A program made the position numbers and the translations under genes. This document shows, piece by piece, positions 45,701-53,881 of a stretch of DNA of 64,000 bases. Within the stretch, counting starts at the first letter, position 1. Each line of letters starts with the position of its first letter. The stretch covers positions 136,930 through 200,929 of the forward strand of contig CAQOGY010000006.1 in assembly GCA_948847595.1 (NCBI GenBank), in the 5' to 3' direction. The notes below the pieces were generated by a model, which saw only the letters and a program-made list of their open reading frames with translations, made no database searches and was not told the DNA's origin. This DNA comes from an uncultured Bacteroides sp. GTDB lineage: Bacteria > Bacteroidota > Bacteroidia > Bacteroidales > Bacteroidaceae.

Positions 45701-46098
45701 ATCTCATCAACGGGTACAGTAGCAATAGCACCAGTTAAATGTGCTTTTTTCTGTGTACCATAGCCTACCACAACCACCTCGTCCAATTGCTGAGCATCCT
45801 CTTTCATTATGATTTTTGTCAGTTTGAAAGGTGCAGAAAAATGCTGTGTCACATATCCTATATAAGATATCTCTACTTCCTTACCATCAGGAACATTCAA
45901 TGCAAAATTTCCATCAAAATCTGTAATTGTTCCTATAGTTGTTCCCACTACTTTTACGGCAGCCCCAATGATAGGTTGTTCAGTCTCGTCCAGAACAACC
46001 CCTTTGAAAGTTTTAGTATTCTGTGCTATCGCAGGCATGACCATTACAAAAGCAAGATACAGACCAAAACTAATTCTAAGTATATTCTTAAGTTTCAT
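42712..46098 (-). CDS. SusC-like TonB-dependent outer-membrane transporter
   Basis: A complete 1128-residue SusC. Signal peptide to PAIAQ (about 26), then a carboxypeptidase-D regulatory-like domain (TFKGVVLDETEQPIIGAAVKVVG ... ISYIGYVTQ, about 29-105), the TonB box region LDEVVVVGYGTQKKAHLTGA, the plug (LQPLYVIDGYIYP, LDPSVVESISILKDASAAVYGARAANGVILVTTKKG), and a 22-strand barrel ending FTIGVNLTF. No STN domain precedes the carboxypeptidase-like domain, so it is not of the anti-sigma-coupled kind; regulation probably comes from a hybrid two-component system elsewhere. It imports RG-II oligosaccharides with SusD. Second gene of its operon. Confidence 0.92.
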   Translation of the reverse strand: MKLKNILRISFGLYLAFVMVMPAIAQNTKTFKGVVLDETEQPIIGAAVKVVGTTIGTITDFDGNFALNVPDGKEVEISYIGYVTQHFSAPFKLTKIIMKEDAQQLDEVVVVGYGTQKKAHLTGAIATVPVDEIQDISSGSLANTLSGLVNGVSVSGGDTRPGQNATITIRQNSALENMGNSNLQPLYVIDGYIYPTEVKVGNSYTNLGAEAFNNLDPSVVESISILKDASAAVYGARAANGVILVTTKKGKLGTPKISYSGTFGITDEVSRPKMLSAYEYGKLWNAVRMADPTETGIDPLRAIFQQDELNAMKGLNYDLLDKYWESALTQQHSVNLSGATERASYFAGISYFDQDGNLGKLDYNRWNYRAGIDVKISKWVKANVQVSGDYGKKNTPLNQVGGSSAEKDYNTLLTHPYYIPEYVGEHAVAAYGPTNSQVSNIQNYNFNVLQNNGDYRRNMTSNMNINAGLEYDFGWNKWLKGLKLKFTYSKSINTNKTNDYGTSYELYYMETRAGSGQHLYTPIDGADNSAFENSNFFYANSGKPVINSSTSDITGYLSRAMTRSDNYQMNFMATYNRDFGLHSVGALFSIEKSESETEYLYGMVTNPYEFTTGQSNSVDWNSTPSTDFTRFESGNLSYIGRLNYSYDNKYLLEFLLRSDSSTKFAPENYWGFFPSVSAGWVVSQEEWFTRNVKWIDYLKVRASFGLTGRDNTEPWKWLQTYGTDKDKGPVFGTGMTSNAGSHLTMNKNNAAINRDAHWDKSYKGNFGIDLNVLNNRLSFNVDAYYEWNREMLLSYNASIPSTVGANSAKVNYGEMNAYGIELSATWRDKIGKDFKYKIQLNTGLSDNEILVRDWDTNPTYKSYRKGDRLDLGTWGMQCIGMFRSYQDIDEYFTKYNITSYMGYAKEDVKPGMLIYKDVRGERQADGTYAAPDGVVSAENDQVRLSNRNNPYSMTMNLNAEWKGISLTAQFNASWGGYSFLPDDAISLGNQGTSANNYNDLEYANMPSFWNTDNMFVYNDVVDAAGNVVVKANRNGKYPNLRWSSVNAQKSSYWRISGTRIKLNRLTLAYRIPSKYTKMLGIESCRFNVTGQNLLSFYNPYPDNFIDPMTIYGNYPTLRKFTIGVNLTF

Positions 46099-46127
46099 CT
46101 TTATCGTTTTCTAGATTTATAATCTTT

Positions 46128-47567
46128 TTAATTTAGCCAACGCGGATCACCACTTGCATGAGCACGTATCTCTGGCGCGCTCGGAGTGAAATCTCCTTTA
46201 ACAGGATTGGCAAATCCGGGATCTACATTATAAGCAGAAGTTGTCTTGTCACCTTCTCCACGACCAGTTGTTTCATTCACCGGAATTCCCCCATTATACC
46301 AGTAACAGTTATCTCCAAAAGTCATTGCCACTGTAGTACTCTGCACTCTGATACGCTGATTGAATTGCCCATTAAAAGAATCACAAAAAATATTATTCTT
46401 TGACACGACTGAGTTGAAGTCTTTTTTCCAACCATTTCCATTAAAACTCTGTCCGGAGTATGACATATTGTAGAAAGTGTTATTCAAGAATTTCATACTT
46501 CCGGTTGACCAACCCGGTACATTCTGCGCATTTGCACCAGAATGCCGTATAAAACGGTTACCCGATTGAAGGTGACTATAGAAAGTAGAATTACTGATTT
46601 CCATATCTTTTACGAAAGCCATGTCTTTATTGAAATTTATAAAATCAACTTTCTGGTAAGATTCGACAATACAGTCTCTAATGATAAGATTCTGTACCGC
46701 ATAACTCTTTCCATTAATATCAATAAATTTATTTCTAACATTCTTGATATTACAAGATTGAATCATGATCGGATTTGTTATAATGGGAGAAATAATTCCC
46801 CATGCCTCAAATGTTTCCAATTCTCCCGGAACAATATCACCGAATCCCAAAAATATTCCTGTTGTAGCAAGATCGCAATCAAAATCTATAAACTTCAAAG
46901 CCAATCCACCCCCACTCGTTAATATTTTACTGTCTGCACCTGTAAACTTCACTTTTGCATGATTCAGTTTGTTTCCACGCAATTGCACATTGTTTATACC
47001 GAAATCCAAATTGCCTGAAATCGTATATTCGCCACCAGCTTCCAACTCGTATGCCACTTCTACATCTTTACCTGTGGTAATCGGATTATTTGTAAACCAT
47101 GCAGTTAAATCTCCAGAAGGAACAATCGTTGCTGGAACAAGTGTCGTCCATGTAGGCTCGGCAGGTGTAGTAGAAGCCGTGTTATTCAACTTCTCATTCC
47201 CCAACGTGATAATTTCTGCTTTATAGTTAGTATCCTCTATATAAGGACACACCACAGACGAACCATCTATAACACTATCCTTTACTACCACAACCGGATT
47301 AGTCGGATCATCTACAATATATAAGGAAAATCGATATCCCCCCGCTCCCATAACCACAGGCCAAGTAACCTTTACATTATTAGTACCCGGAAGTTTGGCA
47401 AAAGCCACCTCTGATGCTTCCGGAGATTTCAATTGTGCCCCTTGCACACCTCCCGAAAAGGTTTCTTCATCAAACCCATCTCCCGCACAAGAGCCAACTG
47501 AAAGAATCATCGACAAGCAAACTAAACTTTCGACAACCGTCTTTTTAATCTTTACTTTACTCTTCAT
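46128..47567 (-). CDS. Beta-helix surface lipoprotein (DUF4957/DUF5123-like)
   Basis: A 479-residue lipoprotein (VGSC, Cys about 27). Residues about 40-140 are Fn3-like (VAFAKLPGTNNVKVTWPVVMGAGGYRFSLYIVDD). Residues about 180-440 are a right-handed beta-helix with repeated turns: NVQLRGNKLNHAKVKFTG, LKFIDFDCD, IMIQSCNIKN, LIIRDCIVESYQKVDFINF, MEISNSTFYSH, FLNNTFYNMSYSG, KNNIFCDSFNG. The C-terminus (AYNVDPGFANPVKGDFTPSAPEIRAHASGDPRW) is typical of DUF5123 proteins in pectin loci. It lacks the motifs of GH28 or PL1, so it may be a glycan-binding protein or a lyase of a new type. First gene of the operon, 29 bases before susC. Confidence 0.7.
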   Translation of the reverse strand: MKSKVKIKKTVVESLVCLSMILSVGSCAGDGFDEETFSGGVQGAQLKSPEASEVAFAKLPGTNNVKVTWPVVMGAGGYRFSLYIVDDPTNPVVVVKDSVIDGSSVVCPYIEDTNYKAEIITLGNEKLNNTASTTPAEPTWTTLVPATIVPSGDLTAWFTNNPITTGKDVEVAYELEAGGEYTISGNLDFGINNVQLRGNKLNHAKVKFTGADSKILTSGGGLALKFIDFDCDLATTGIFLGFGDIVPGELETFEAWGIISPIITNPIMIQSCNIKNVRNKFIDINGKSYAVQNLIIRDCIVESYQKVDFINFNKDMAFVKDMEISNSTFYSHLQSGNRFIRHSGANAQNVPGWSTGSMKFLNNTFYNMSYSGQSFNGNGWKKDFNSVVSKNNIFCDSFNGQFNQRIRVQSTTVAMTFGDNCYWYNGGIPVNETTGRGEGDKTTSAYNVDPGFANPVKGDFTPSAPEIRAHASGDPRWLN

Positions 47568-48004
47568 AGATTAAATTTTAATTAAACAAAAATAATACAT
47601 ACTATCTTCAGTCTTAAAAAATATTTCAAATAAATACTTGCATCTAAAAAAAAGATATTCACTTCAGATTCATAAAGACTATAATCTTCTTTTTCTATAT
47701 ACACAAACAGGACGAACAACTGAAGAAAATGTAATCACATAAAAAGTATAAAAATTAAATAAACGTGAACTTTTTTTTCTGAACGCATTTTATATGGTAA
47801 TAACTTTCTTTGTTGCAAGTTATATCTTCCTATAATTCATCCAAAAATTCCAGATTAATACCATAATGGAAATAATGAATTTAATAGAAAAAGAATGGTT
47901 ACAGGCTTGATCCGGGACGTTTTTAAAAACAAAAAAAATCCGAACTTAATATATAAGTCCGGATTCTTAATATGATAAAAATTCCAATCTAATAACAAAG
48001 TGCA
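47568..48004. other. Intergenic leader of the RG-II susCD operon
   Basis: No gene is seen. The right end holds the terminator of the TIM-barrel gene (47937-47965). The rest is A+T-rich and must hold the operon promoter. One TATTTTTG on the minus strand (47594-47587) fits TAnnTTTG but lies only 20 bases from the start codon and has no -33 partner at the normal distance, so I do not call a promoter. Confidence 0.5.
47937..47965 (-). terminator. Terminator after the TIM-barrel gene
   Basis: Arms 47937-47948 and 47954-47965 (12 bases, one mismatch) around a 5-base loop, followed on the minus strand by a run of eight T. It ends the short transcript of the 48005-48895 gene before the RG-II operon promoter region. 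Confidence 0.8.
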
Positions 48005-48895
48005 CTACTGTTGGAACACCTCTTTCAAATACTTTATGTTCGTTCCGTAATTCTTCTTCACATTCCGCACGTCCTCTTTATCTCGTGAACGTTCCACAAC
48101 CAGCCATCCGCTCCATCCCATCTTATCGAGTGTCTTTTTGACCTTATCCATATCTAATCTCTTATTAAAAGGCAGAGTTACCCCATCGGTATCTGTACAG
48201 TGGATCTGGCAGATTCTCTTTTTCCCCAGAATCTTGAGCTCTTTACACAAGTCTTTTCCATTCTCTAATGCATTCTGGAATTTAAAATAGATTTTAATAC
48301 CAGGAGAATTAATTTCTTTCAGTAATCTTACATCTCCTTTAGCGTCCAACTGAGTTTCAATGCCAATAACAACTCCTTCAGAAGCAGCCATATCTCCTAC
48401 TATTTTCAAACGCTTTACCACTTCTGCACGCAGTTCCGGTTTCGCTTCCCAACCTGCCTTTATTCCACCTAACGGAAGAAAAGCGACTTTGGCACTCATC
48501 ACTTTCATTGCATTCAAGCAATCCTGTACCAGTTCTCTGTAATTAGTACGTTCCAGGAAAGACTGACCATAGAATCCGGACATAGCCACAGAGGGAACTT
48601 CCAATTGGAACTTCCGGGCAGTTTCACGAAACAATTGCTGAAAATGAGGTTCGCGCAGTTTGTTATCAAACATTTCCCTTTTACCAAGACCGCCCATGTC
48701 CAGTTCCACACCATCACCATTCAACTCATGTACCAACTGGAACGAACCTATCTTCTGACGCTTCAAAATCATCCAGTCACATACGGCAATCTTATAACGT
48801 TGTTCTTTTTGCTGCGATGCAGCAACAGCCAACAAAGGAAAACATTCCATCAATATCAGTATCCAAAGGATATGTCCGAATAAATTCTTTTTCAT
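48005..48895 (-). CDS. Exported sugar isomerase/epimerase-like TIM barrel
   Basis: A 296-residue protein with a signal peptide (hydrophobic ILWILILMECFPLLAVAAS, about 27). The mature part is a xylose-isomerase-like TIM barrel: DGVELDMGGLGKREMFDN, AKVAFLPLGG, VVIGIETQLD, IKIYFKFQNALENG, ICQIHCTDTDG and WLVVERSRD. The Glu, Asp/Asn, His and Glu positions that bind a divalent metal in the family appear to be present. Exported members in Bacteroidetes are common near glycan loci; some are linked to keto-sugar handling, but this one's substrate is unknown. It is transcribed alone between the RG-II and N-glycan loci, with terminators on both sides. Confidence 0.75.
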   Translation of the reverse strand: MKKNLFGHILWILILMECFPLLAVAASQQKEQRYKIAVCDWMILKRQKIGSFQLVHELNGDGVELDMGGLGKREMFDNKLREPHFQQLFRETARKFQLEVPSVAMSGFYGQSFLERTNYRELVQDCLNAMKVMSAKVAFLPLGGIKAGWEAKPELRAEVVKRLKIVGDMAASEGVVIGIETQLDAKGDVRLLKEINSPGIKIYFKFQNALENGKDLCKELKILGKKRICQIHCTDTDGVTLPFNKRLDMDKVKKTLDKMGWSGWLVVERSRDKEDVRNVKKNYGTNIKYLKEVFQQ

Positions 48896-49010
48896 TTTAA
48901 TTCTATTATATGCTATTTGTATAGTAGACGAATAAAGGAAGGTTTTGTAATCGCTTATGTAACAGAGAATAAATAAAAGAAGAAAGAGCAGATAAACAAG
49001 AAAACAGTAT

Positions 49011-49083
49011 TATGACGGTATCCGACCCGGATAGTGACGCTATTCCATCCATATAGTGACGCTATATCGCGCGTATACCGTCA
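49011..49083. repeat. Short 22-bp tandem array (tgacgcta type)
   Basis: The 8-mer tgacggta/tgacgcta begins at 49013, 49035 and 49057, that is at exact 22-base spacing; a reverse-complement copy, taccgtca, ends the array at 49076-49083. The centre is atagtgacgctat, itself near-palindromic. The outer copies (tgacggta at 49013 and taccgtca at 49076) form an inverted pair. It lies between the N-glycan terminator and the TIM-barrel gene. Confidence 0.65.
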
Positions 49084-49116
49084 CTCTTTTTATGGGGGAT
49101 AACAGCAAAGATAAAT

Positions 49117-49157
49117 GTAAAAAAATGGGCTGCCGGACTCTGAAAAGTCCGACAGCC
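49117..49157 (-). terminator. Terminator of the N-glycan operon
   Basis: A long G+C-rich hairpin: gggctgccggact pairs with agtccgacagccc (one mismatch) around a short loop, then a run of T on the minus strand (cccatttttttac). It lies about 40 bases after the GH92 stop. Confidence 0.8.
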
Positions 49158-49195
49158 CTGTCAACCCAAAAACGATACCTATGAAACACTGTGTG

Positions 49196-51460
49196 TTACT
49201 TCAAATCAAAAAATATGCGTTGACCATGAACAAGTTCATCATGTGTGATATGATATTTATTGAACTTCTTTCCATTCAATAACACCTTATTGATATATTG
49301 AGTTCCCGGTTGAGTACGATTAGTCTCAATCACCAATTCTTTTTCTTTATACCATTTCGGGTCCAGACGGATAATTACCTTATCAAATACCGGAGTCGTC
49401 AATGTATATTCAGGCAGTCCCGGGCAATCCGGATAGAAACCAATCATGTTGAAGATAGCCCATGAAGACATTGTTCCTGTGTCATCATTCCCGGGAATAC
49501 CGTCCGGTTTCGTTGTGAAATACTTGTCCAACAGGCGTTGCGTTTCTTTCTGCGTACGCCATTCTTCACCTTTAAAGTATGAGAATAAATGAGGATAGGC
49601 AATATCCGGTTCATTAGCCGGATCATAAAGACCCTCATCGAAAACCATCTGTAACTTATCAATAAAAGGTTTCTTTCCGCCCATCAACTTGGCTAGTCCA
49701 TACACATCATGCGGTACGTAGAATGTATAGTTCCAGGCACTCCCTTCATGGAAACCGGGATTCGGTTCAAAATTCTCTCCTTGTCTCGGATTAAACGGAC
49801 TATAGAAAGTACCGTCAGGAAGAATCGGACGGAATGTGCCGAACTCCTTGCTATAATAATGCTTGTAGCCTAAAGAACGCTTATAGAACATTTCCGCGTC
49901 TTTCTTTTTACCTAAAGCCTCAGCAAAGCGTGAAAGCGCAAAGTCTGCAATATAATATTCCAACGCATGGGATACGGAGTTGTCATATTGTTCACGAAGA
50001 GGTACGTATCCTTTTGACATATAATCATCATTATCCGGACGCATCAGGTTTTCCGCTCCCGGCAATGTGGCAGATTTGTACATGGCTTCATAAGCCAGAT
50101 CAACGTCAAAGTCACGCAACCCTTTCATCCACGTGTCTACAATTACCGGAATACTGGGATCACCCTCCATTGTCAATGTCTCTCTTCCATATAATTCCCA
50201 TTTAGGTAACCAACCGTGTTCCCGATACATATCAAGCATGGTACGAACCATTTCCATTTGACGTTCCGGATAAACAAGGGTCAACAATTGGTGAACGTTA
50301 CGATAGGTATCCCAAAGAGAAAATACCGTGTAACGGTCGCCCTTTGTAGTCATAATCTTATCGCTTTCCATTGCCGGATATTCTCCATTGACATCTTGCA
50401 GGATATTCGGATGAATCAGCAAATGATAAAGTGCCGTATAAAATACTGTTTTCTGTGCATCTGTTCCACCTTCTACAGTTATACGTGACAAGTCATCGTT
50501 CCATTTTGCACGCGCGTCAGCATGAATCTGCTCAAAATTCTTTCCCGCTTGTTCACGGTCTAAATTCAGCCGGGCATTCTCTATACTGACAAAAGAAACG
50601 CCCATCTGCACTTCCACTTGTTCACCCTCTTCCGTATCGAAAGAAAAATAAGTGCCGATATCATCACCTGCTATTTCTTTTCCATAACGGGTATACAGTT
50701 TGTACTTTCCCTGATCCGGGTCCCATTCGGCTTCCACACCTGTCATCGGACGTTGTTTCTTCCAATATCCGGTCGCGGCAGGAGTCTTTTTTACCCGCAT
50801 CACGAAATAAATAGGAAATACAGCTTGAGGATTATAGCAGAATGTACCAAGCAATTTTACGCCTTCCACTTCGCTATCGCTTACACGGCGAAGCATAGCA
50901 CCGCTTTCATTCGTCAATCCTTCTCCTAAATTCAGCAATATATGGCTTTTACCTTTCGGGAAAGTAAAACGGGCGATACTTGTACGTGGAGTGGCAGACA
51001 CTTCCGTCTTAACATTATACTTGGTCAGATAGTTAGAGTAATAACCCGGTGAAGCCTGTTCATCCTTGTATTTACTGCCGTATTCTTTATAATCCACATT
51101 CAATTCTCCGGTAGTAGGCATCAATAATAAAGAGCCTAACTCAGGACAACCGACTCCACTCAAATTTACATGAGCATATCCGGTAAAGAAACAGTTTGTA
51201 TATTCATAAGGCGTAGACCACCATCGAGCGTCTTTGTCGTATGTATTCTCTGAAGACCCCATCACGTTGAAAGGAACCACAGACATCATACCATTCGGAC
51301 AGATTGCACCTGGATTGGTAGTTCCGAAATTTGTAGTCCCGATAAAGGGATCTACATAATCTATCAAAAGATTCTTATTAGTGGGAGGGCTTCCCCCTTC
51401 TCCCGCATAAACGGGAAGAAGGGCGAAAGCAAGTGTGTAAGTTAATAAAATACGTTTCAT
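49196..51460 (-). CDS. GH92 alpha-mannosidase
   Basis: A 754-residue exported enzyme (signal peptide ending PVYAG, about 19). N-terminal beta-sandwich (YVDPFIGTTNFGTTNPGAICPNGMMSVVPFN, SGVGCPELGSLLLMPT) and C-terminal (alpha/alpha)6 barrel with the family motifs: FSLWDTYRNVHQLLTLVYPE, GFHEGSAWNYTFYVPHD (general acid Glu) and GIPGNDDTGTMSSWAIFNMIGFYPD (base Asp). GH92 enzymes need calcium and invert exo-alpha-mannosides, most often alpha-1,2, -1,3 or -1,6 bonds of N-glycans; the linkage cannot be set from sequence. Last gene of the N-glycan operon, 8 bases after the GH130 gene. Likely periplasmic. Confidence 0.9.
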   Translation of the reverse strand: MKRILLTYTLAFALLPVYAGEGGSPPTNKNLLIDYVDPFIGTTNFGTTNPGAICPNGMMSVVPFNVMGSSENTYDKDARWWSTPYEYTNCFFTGYAHVNLSGVGCPELGSLLLMPTTGELNVDYKEYGSKYKDEQASPGYYSNYLTKYNVKTEVSATPRTSIARFTFPKGKSHILLNLGEGLTNESGAMLRRVSDSEVEGVKLLGTFCYNPQAVFPIYFVMRVKKTPAATGYWKKQRPMTGVEAEWDPDQGKYKLYTRYGKEIAGDDIGTYFSFDTEEGEQVEVQMGVSFVSIENARLNLDREQAGKNFEQIHADARAKWNDDLSRITVEGGTDAQKTVFYTALYHLLIHPNILQDVNGEYPAMESDKIMTTKGDRYTVFSLWDTYRNVHQLLTLVYPERQMEMVRTMLDMYREHGWLPKWELYGRETLTMEGDPSIPVIVDTWMKGLRDFDVDLAYEAMYKSATLPGAENLMRPDNDDYMSKGYVPLREQYDNSVSHALEYYIADFALSRFAEALGKKKDAEMFYKRSLGYKHYYSKEFGTFRPILPDGTFYSPFNPRQGENFEPNPGFHEGSAWNYTFYVPHDVYGLAKLMGGKKPFIDKLQMVFDEGLYDPANEPDIAYPHLFSYFKGEEWRTQKETQRLLDKYFTTKPDGIPGNDDTGTMSSWAIFNMIGFYPDCPGLPEYTLTTPVFDKVIIRLDPKWYKEKELVIETNRTQPGTQYINKVLLNGKKFNKYHITHDELVHGQRIFFDLK

Positions 51461-51467
51461 ACCTTTA

Positions 51468-52436
51468 TTAAATGATACTTGTCCGTTTAGTAAAGTCGAT
51501 AATCTCTTTAATGTATCCGAAAGCCATGCCTACAACGGTATCTGCAGCACCATAATAAACAGCTACACGTTCGCCGTCTTGCAAAGCAGCACAGGGGAAT
51601 ACTACATTGGGCACATCGCCTTGAAGTTCGTAAGGAGCAGCCGGGCCAATCAGATATTCGCGGGTACGGTAAAGAACCTTTTCCGGATGGTCTTTATCAA
51701 GTATAGCTGCTCCCATTGCATAGCGGAAACCATTACAAGTAGTGATAACACCGTGATAGAAAAGCAACCAACCTTCATCTGTCAGGAAAGGTACTGAACC
51801 TGCACCGATTTTTGTACACTGCCAGGCGCTTTCCGGAAATGGAGTCACTTTCATTACACAACGATGTTCACCCCAATATTTCATGTCCGGGCTGTAGCTG
51901 ATATATATATCACCAAATGGTGTATGGCCATTATCACTAGGACGGCTCAACATAGCATATTTGCCATCTATTTTTTGTGGGAAAAGTACGCCGTTACGAT
52001 TGAAAGGCAAGAAAGCATTTTCACATTGGAAGAATTCCTTAAAATCAAAAGTATAAGCGATACCAATAGTAGGGCCATGATAGCCATTGCACCAAGTAAC
52101 CCAATAACGGTCTTCAATCCATGTCACACGAGGGTCATATTTATATTCCGATTCAATCATCTCTGTGTTACCAGCCTTGAACTGAATAGGCTCGTGATTA
52201 ATATCCCAATGAATACCATCCTTACTGAATCCGGCAAAGATATTCATCTGTACAGCTTTATTGTCACAACGGAATACGCCGGCAAAACCATCACCGAAAG
52301 GTACAACAGCACTATTGAAAATACTATTGGACGAAGGAATATGATAACGTCCGATAACCGGATTTTGTGAATAACGCCACATTACGTCCGTACATCCGAC
52401 AGGACGATCTTCCCAAGGAATTTGAATCTTATTCAT
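51468..52436 (-). CDS. GH130 mannosyl-GlcNAc phosphorylase
   Basis: About 322 residues from the ATG at 52436 (a TTG lies two codons earlier). No signal peptide, so cytoplasmic. It has the five-bladed propeller of GH130, with YKYDPRVTWIEDRYWVTWCNGYHGP (proton donor Asp near 101), NRNGVLFPQKIDGKYAMLSRPSD, and the phosphate-binding IGAGSVPFLTDEGWLLFYHGV and RYAMGAAILDKDHP regions. The position before GH92 and after an MFS gene matches BT1033, which I recall as a 4-O-beta-D-mannosyl-N-acetylglucosamine phosphorylase. It would split Man-beta-1,4-GlcNAc from the N-glycan core into Man-1-P and GlcNAc. Confidence 0.88.
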   Translation of the reverse strand: MNKIQIPWEDRPVGCTDVMWRYSQNPVIGRYHIPSSNSIFNSAVVPFGDGFAGVFRCDNKAVQMNIFAGFSKDGIHWDINHEPIQFKAGNTEMIESEYKYDPRVTWIEDRYWVTWCNGYHGPTIGIAYTFDFKEFFQCENAFLPFNRNGVLFPQKIDGKYAMLSRPSDNGHTPFGDIYISYSPDMKYWGEHRCVMKVTPFPESAWQCTKIGAGSVPFLTDEGWLLFYHGVITTCNGFRYAMGAAILDKDHPEKVLYRTREYLIGPAAPYELQGDVPNVVFPCAALQDGERVAVYYGAADTVVGMAFGYIKEIIDFTKRTSII

Positions 52437-52457
52437 AATCAATGTTTTTTATATTAT

Positions 52458-53783
52458 TTATTTTTTTGAATCGTCATACGTGAAAGGTATGAAGTAAGTA
52501 ATCAGAAAAGCAGGAATAGTCGCAATCAGGACATAAATAAAGAAATTTCGGTATCCCAGTAAATCACTAAGATAACCACTGGCCATTCCCGGAAGCATTA
52601 CTCCCAAGTTCATGATTCCTGATGCAAATGCATAATGCGACATCTGATGTTTTCCCGGAGCAATCTGTTGCATCATAAACAACGTCAGTCCGACAAAACC
52701 AAAACCATAACCGAAATATTCCATGGTTATACAAGTTCCTATCAGATACACGTTAGTAGGCTGTACAACTGCCAGGAAAGTATATGCGACAAACGGAAGA
52801 TTAAATATACAACAAAGAGTGAACAGTGTCTTCTTTAATCCGAATCTGGAAACATAAATACCTGCCAGTAAAGAGCCGAGGACGAAAGCAGCAGAGCCAA
52901 AAACTCCATTTAACGTACCAATCTCCGTCAAGGATAACCCTAAACCGCCGACATCTCTTGAAGCGCGCAAGAACAACGGCGCAATCTTCATGATAAATCC
53001 TTCTGCCAGGCGATATAGAATAATAAAGCAGATATAATAGAAAATATGTTTCTTCGTAAAGAAGTCTGCAATCACCGCCATCAATTCCCTTCCGACCTCT
53101 GATGAAGTTTTCTTTGTTGTTGACGGAACTTGTGAAGAGGGTAAAACTTTTATATGGTAGATGCCAATCAGCACCATTATAGCTCCAATCACTGCAAAAA
53201 TAATCATCCAGGCAGACGTATATGCTCCTTTGTTCGCATCAATAGAAGCTCCTTCTATTGCCCCGAAATGTTCGGCCAACGCACCTGCCATGGCAACCAA
53301 TCCACCGTTAGCAACCAATTTGGCTACATTATAAAAAGCGCCCTGTACTCCTATGTATTTTGCCTGATCTTCTTTATTTAATTCAGCCATGTAAACACCG
53401 TCACAGGCAATATCGTGCGTTGCCCCACTAAAAGCAATTATAGCCATTGTAGATATACTTATGGCAAAAAAGTAGTCAAAGAATAAAGAAAAGGCTACTA
53501 CTCCAAACAATACTCCACTCAACAACTCTGTGACTAATACGAAGAATTTCTTCGTCCGATACATTTCAAGAAACGGACTCCATAAGAATTTAAATGTCCA
53601 AGGCGCCATAATAAGGGAAGTCCACAATGTGATTTGTGTATCGGATATTCCCAAATCCTTAAACATGAATACGGAAACCAGATTAATGGCAATAAAGGGA
53701 AGCCCCATTGCAAAATAAGCGGTAGGAACCCAGCAAGCCGGGCTGATAGTGTTTCGTTGAGAAGCAGTTTTATTCTGTTGCAT
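52458..53783 (-). CDS. MFS transporter
   Basis: A 441-residue inner-membrane protein with about 12 hydrophobic segments. It resembles AmpG-like and other sugar-importing MFS members: WVPTAYFAMGLPFIAINLVSVFMFKDLG at the start, PWTFKFLWSPFLEMYRTKKFFVL in the loop 2-3 region, and AFSGATHDIACDGVYMAELN. A polar cytoplasmic loop (about 215-240, TTKKTSSEVGRE) separates the halves. Gene order predicts transport of Man-GlcNAc or a related disaccharide from periplasm to the GH130 enzyme. It lies 22 bases before the GH130 gene. An imperfect hairpin (53793-53802 with 53824-53833) lies in the gap before it. Confidence 0.85.
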   Translation of the reverse strand: MQQNKTASQRNTISPACWVPTAYFAMGLPFIAINLVSVFMFKDLGISDTQITLWTSLIMAPWTFKFLWSPFLEMYRTKKFFVLVTELLSGVLFGVVAFSLFFDYFFAISISTMAIIAFSGATHDIACDGVYMAELNKEDQAKYIGVQGAFYNVAKLVANGGLVAMAGALAEHFGAIEGASIDANKGAYTSAWMIIFAVIGAIMVLIGIYHIKVLPSSQVPSTTKKTSSEVGRELMAVIADFFTKKHIFYYICFIILYRLAEGFIMKIAPLFLRASRDVGGLGLSLTEIGTLNGVFGSAAFVLGSLLAGIYVSRFGLKKTLFTLCCIFNLPFVAYTFLAVVQPTNVYLIGTCITMEYFGYGFGFVGLTLFMMQQIAPGKHQMSHYAFASGIMNLGVMLPGMASGYLSDLLGYRNFFIYVLIATIPAFLITYFIPFTYDDSKK

Positions 53784-53881
53784 AAATCATAGTATATAGA
53801 TGAAAAAATTCATTTTTCTAACCCATCTATATATAATACAACTAAAAGGGGAAAACTACTAACGTCTCCCCCCTACTTTTT

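Larger units (their letters stand above)
48896..49195. other. Gene-free boundary between N-glycan and RG-II loci
   Basis: No gene. It holds the N-glycan operon terminator (49117-49157), the short 22-bp repeat array (49011-49083), and about 110 bases of A-rich leader before the TIM-barrel gene. Confidence 0.6.

Noticed and set aside
47587..47594. Promoter of the RG-II susCD operon
   Set aside because: The -7-like match is only 20 bases from the start codon, lacks a -33 partner and lies in A+T-rich DNA.
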